A stretch of DNA of 64,000 nt from a virus, in IMG/VR virus record IMGVR_UViG_3300034073_004910, positions 30,403 through 94,402 of that record. One strand, given 5' to 3'. Positions 63,031-64,000 of the stretch are shown piece by piece. The notes below the pieces were generated by a model, which ran no database searches, had not been told where the DNA came from, and was given only the letters and a program-made list of their open reading frames with translations. How positions within the stretch are numbered: position 1 is the first letter of the stretch; each line of letters opens with the position of its first letter. The translations under genes and the position numbers were made by a program.

Positions 63031-63573
63031 ATGTACATAAAAATTATAAATACTATTCCTGTAAAATATACTCTCTCGCAACTACGAAAAGATAATCCGC
63101 AAGTTAGTTTTCCTGTTAACATTTCTAATAACTTAGCGGAGGAGTTTGGAGTCTATCCGTTACAAGCTACCCCTCGCCCACAAATAGATTATATTACTCA
63201 AAACTGTACTGAAGGAACCCCACAGTTTATAAACGGTAGCTGGGCTCAGACTTGGGTTATCTCTGACGCCTCTCAGGAAGAAATCGCAGAAAGAAAACAA
63301 AATTTAATAGACTCGATTACTGATGAAACTCAAAACAGGTTAGATTCATTTGCTCAAACAAGATTGTACGAAGGAATATTAAGCCTTTGTTCTTACCAAA
63401 ACAGTCCAAATCTTAAATTTAGAACCGAAGGTCAGTATGGAGTGGAAGCTCGAGATGCAACATGGTCAAAACTATATGAGTTGTTAGATGAAGTACTCTC
63501 AGGTACTAGACCAATTCCTTCCGGCTATGAAGACATTGCATCTGAGCTTCCAGTATTAGAGTGGCCTAATTAA
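63031..63573 (+). CDS. tail-fibre assembly-like protein (180 aa)
   Basis: Begins MYIKIINTIPVKYTLSQLRK-DNPQVSFPVNIS and has INGSWAQTWVISDASQEEIA plus a helical C-terminus with LDSFAQTRLYEGILSLCSYQ and VEARDATWSKLYELLDEVLS. The helical part follows the DUF4376-like pattern of fibre chaperones behind fibre genes. Last rightward gene in the window. Modest certainty. Confidence 0.55.
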   Translation: MYIKIINTIPVKYTLSQLRKDNPQVSFPVNISNNLAEEFGVYPLQATPRPQIDYITQNCTEGTPQFINGSWAQTWVISDASQEEIAERKQNLIDSITDETQNRLDSFAQTRLYEGILSLCSYQNSPNLKFRTEGQYGVEARDATWSKLYELLDEVLSGTRPIPSGYEDIASELPVLEWPN

Positions 63574-64000
63574 ATTTGTACTATACCAGGAATTCGCGGT
63601 CCGTTCTTCAACGCGAATAACCAAGCGTCCGTAATAGCTACATTATTATCCCACCAAAAGGTATTTAATTTAGCTTCCTGAAAGCGTATCGTTTTATTAC
63701 GAATATACATTGCTTTATTTTCCCGAGTATAATACCAAAAACTATTTTCATTCCAGTAGCTTACATGAGTAGGGTCTTGCCAGGCGCCTCTACCGTCTGT
63801 GCTCGGTACTTGAATAAATGCCCACCCGCCATGAGCTAATACTCGATGAATTTCGCTCATAATTTTTTGTTTGTCGTAAAGATGTTCAATAATGTGCGAG
63901 GCGTTAAGTACTCCGACACTGTTGTCTTCTAGTGGAATTCCTTCGTTTAAATTTGCGATTATATCTGCATCCTGCTGATCAATTGTTAGACACCCCGGTT
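63570..64000 (-). CDS. class I SAM-dependent methyltransferase, partial
   Basis: The minus-strand frame enters at the right edge and ends at 63570. It contains LTIDQQDADIIANLNEGIPL-EDNSVGVLNASHIIEHL, then IMSEIHRVLAHGGWAFIQVP, typical of Methyltransf_11-type enzymes (acidic ribose motif, D/N-S-hIIEHL, RVLa.GG). The SAM-binding glycine loop lies beyond the window. It overlaps the convergent assembly gene by four bases. Substrate may be a glycan or small molecule. Confidence 0.75.
   Translation of the reverse strand, partial: PGCLTIDQQDADIIANLNEGIPLEDNSVGVLNASHIIEHLYDKQKIMSEIHRVLAHGGWAFIQVPSTDGRGAWQDPTHVSYWNENSFWYYTRENKAMYIRNKTIRFQEAKLNTFWWDNNVAITDAWLFALKNGPRIPGIVQI

Noticed and set aside
1-64000. 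Integrase, excisionase or CI-like repressor
   Set aside because: None is recognisable in the window. Temperate lifestyle cannot be judged from this part alone.

Overview
This window is about 64 kb of a large tailed-phage genome (or a phage-like contig from an environmental assembly) of low to moderate GC. It has lambda/HK97-style virion genes: TerS-TerL-HNH-portal, a protease-capsid fusion, head-tail joining proteins, a tail tube, frameshifted tail chaperones, a 1604-residue tape measure and gpM/L/K/I/J-like tip proteins. The tape measure predicts a long, flexible siphovirus tail. A spanin pair and a lipid-A-type phosphohydrolase homologue indicate a Gram-negative host. A permuted two-piece tmRNA with the tag ANDDFYNEEYAVAA points towards an alphaproteobacterial host or gene source, but I cannot name a host. 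No integrase or lysogeny repressor is recognisable. DNA polymerase, helicase and similar genes are not in the window.

Layout. 1-16.5 kb is almost entirely leftward (minus strand). It holds a glycosylase-like protein, a tRNA cluster (Ile-UAU, Lys-UUU, Gly-UCC, an intron-split Leu-UAA, Thr-UGU), an AdoMet decarboxylase, lysis genes (spanins, a T4-type lysozyme lacking its catalytic Glu, a GH108 muramidase), a small heat-shock protein, the permuted tmRNA, a glycosyltransferase, a MazG-like protein, ThyX, many small conserved phage proteins and a translationally coupled set of Gly/Tyr repeat proteins. At 16.5 kb two perfect sigma70-type promoters diverge. The rightward one drives a short operon with a bS21 ribosomal protein homologue, followed by an LpxH-like phosphoesterase and a GT4 glycosyltransferase (to 19.05 kb).

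19.05-31 kb is accessory and regulatory. It contains two ORF-free transcription units that look like structured RNAs (19.2 and 20.2-20.5 kb), a leftward operon of small proteins, then an unusual 7.7-kb stretch (23.3-31.0 kb). In that stretch single minus-strand genes, each with its own promoter, alternate with repeated rightward promoter cassettes. Each cassette carries a dyad (CAAG-N3-CTTG type), and tandem arrays of the same dyad occur at 29-31 bp spacing at 24.0 and 29.5-29.75 kb. Four paralogous small proteins with a putative helix-turn-helix core lie in or next to this stretch.

31-63.6 kb is the rightward structural module, from the terminase to a 1573-residue collagen-like fibre protein and possible adhesin and assembly genes. 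It has few internal promoters, each with consensus TTGAC(A/T) and TATAAT at 17-bp spacing. The right edge holds a leftward, truncated SAM-dependent methyltransferase.

How it works together (inference): phage tRNAs, bS21 and tmRNA would support or redirect host translation. ThyX and MazG would feed nucleotide metabolism. The glycosyltransferases and phosphoesterase may modify the host surface. The structural module builds an HK97-fold head and a long non-contractile tail with a collagen-like fibre. The strongest candidates for undescribed biology are the phage-borne permuted tmRNA, the tRNA-Leu group I intron with an HNH gene in its P1 loop, and the phased dyad arrays and promoter cassettes at 23-31 kb.
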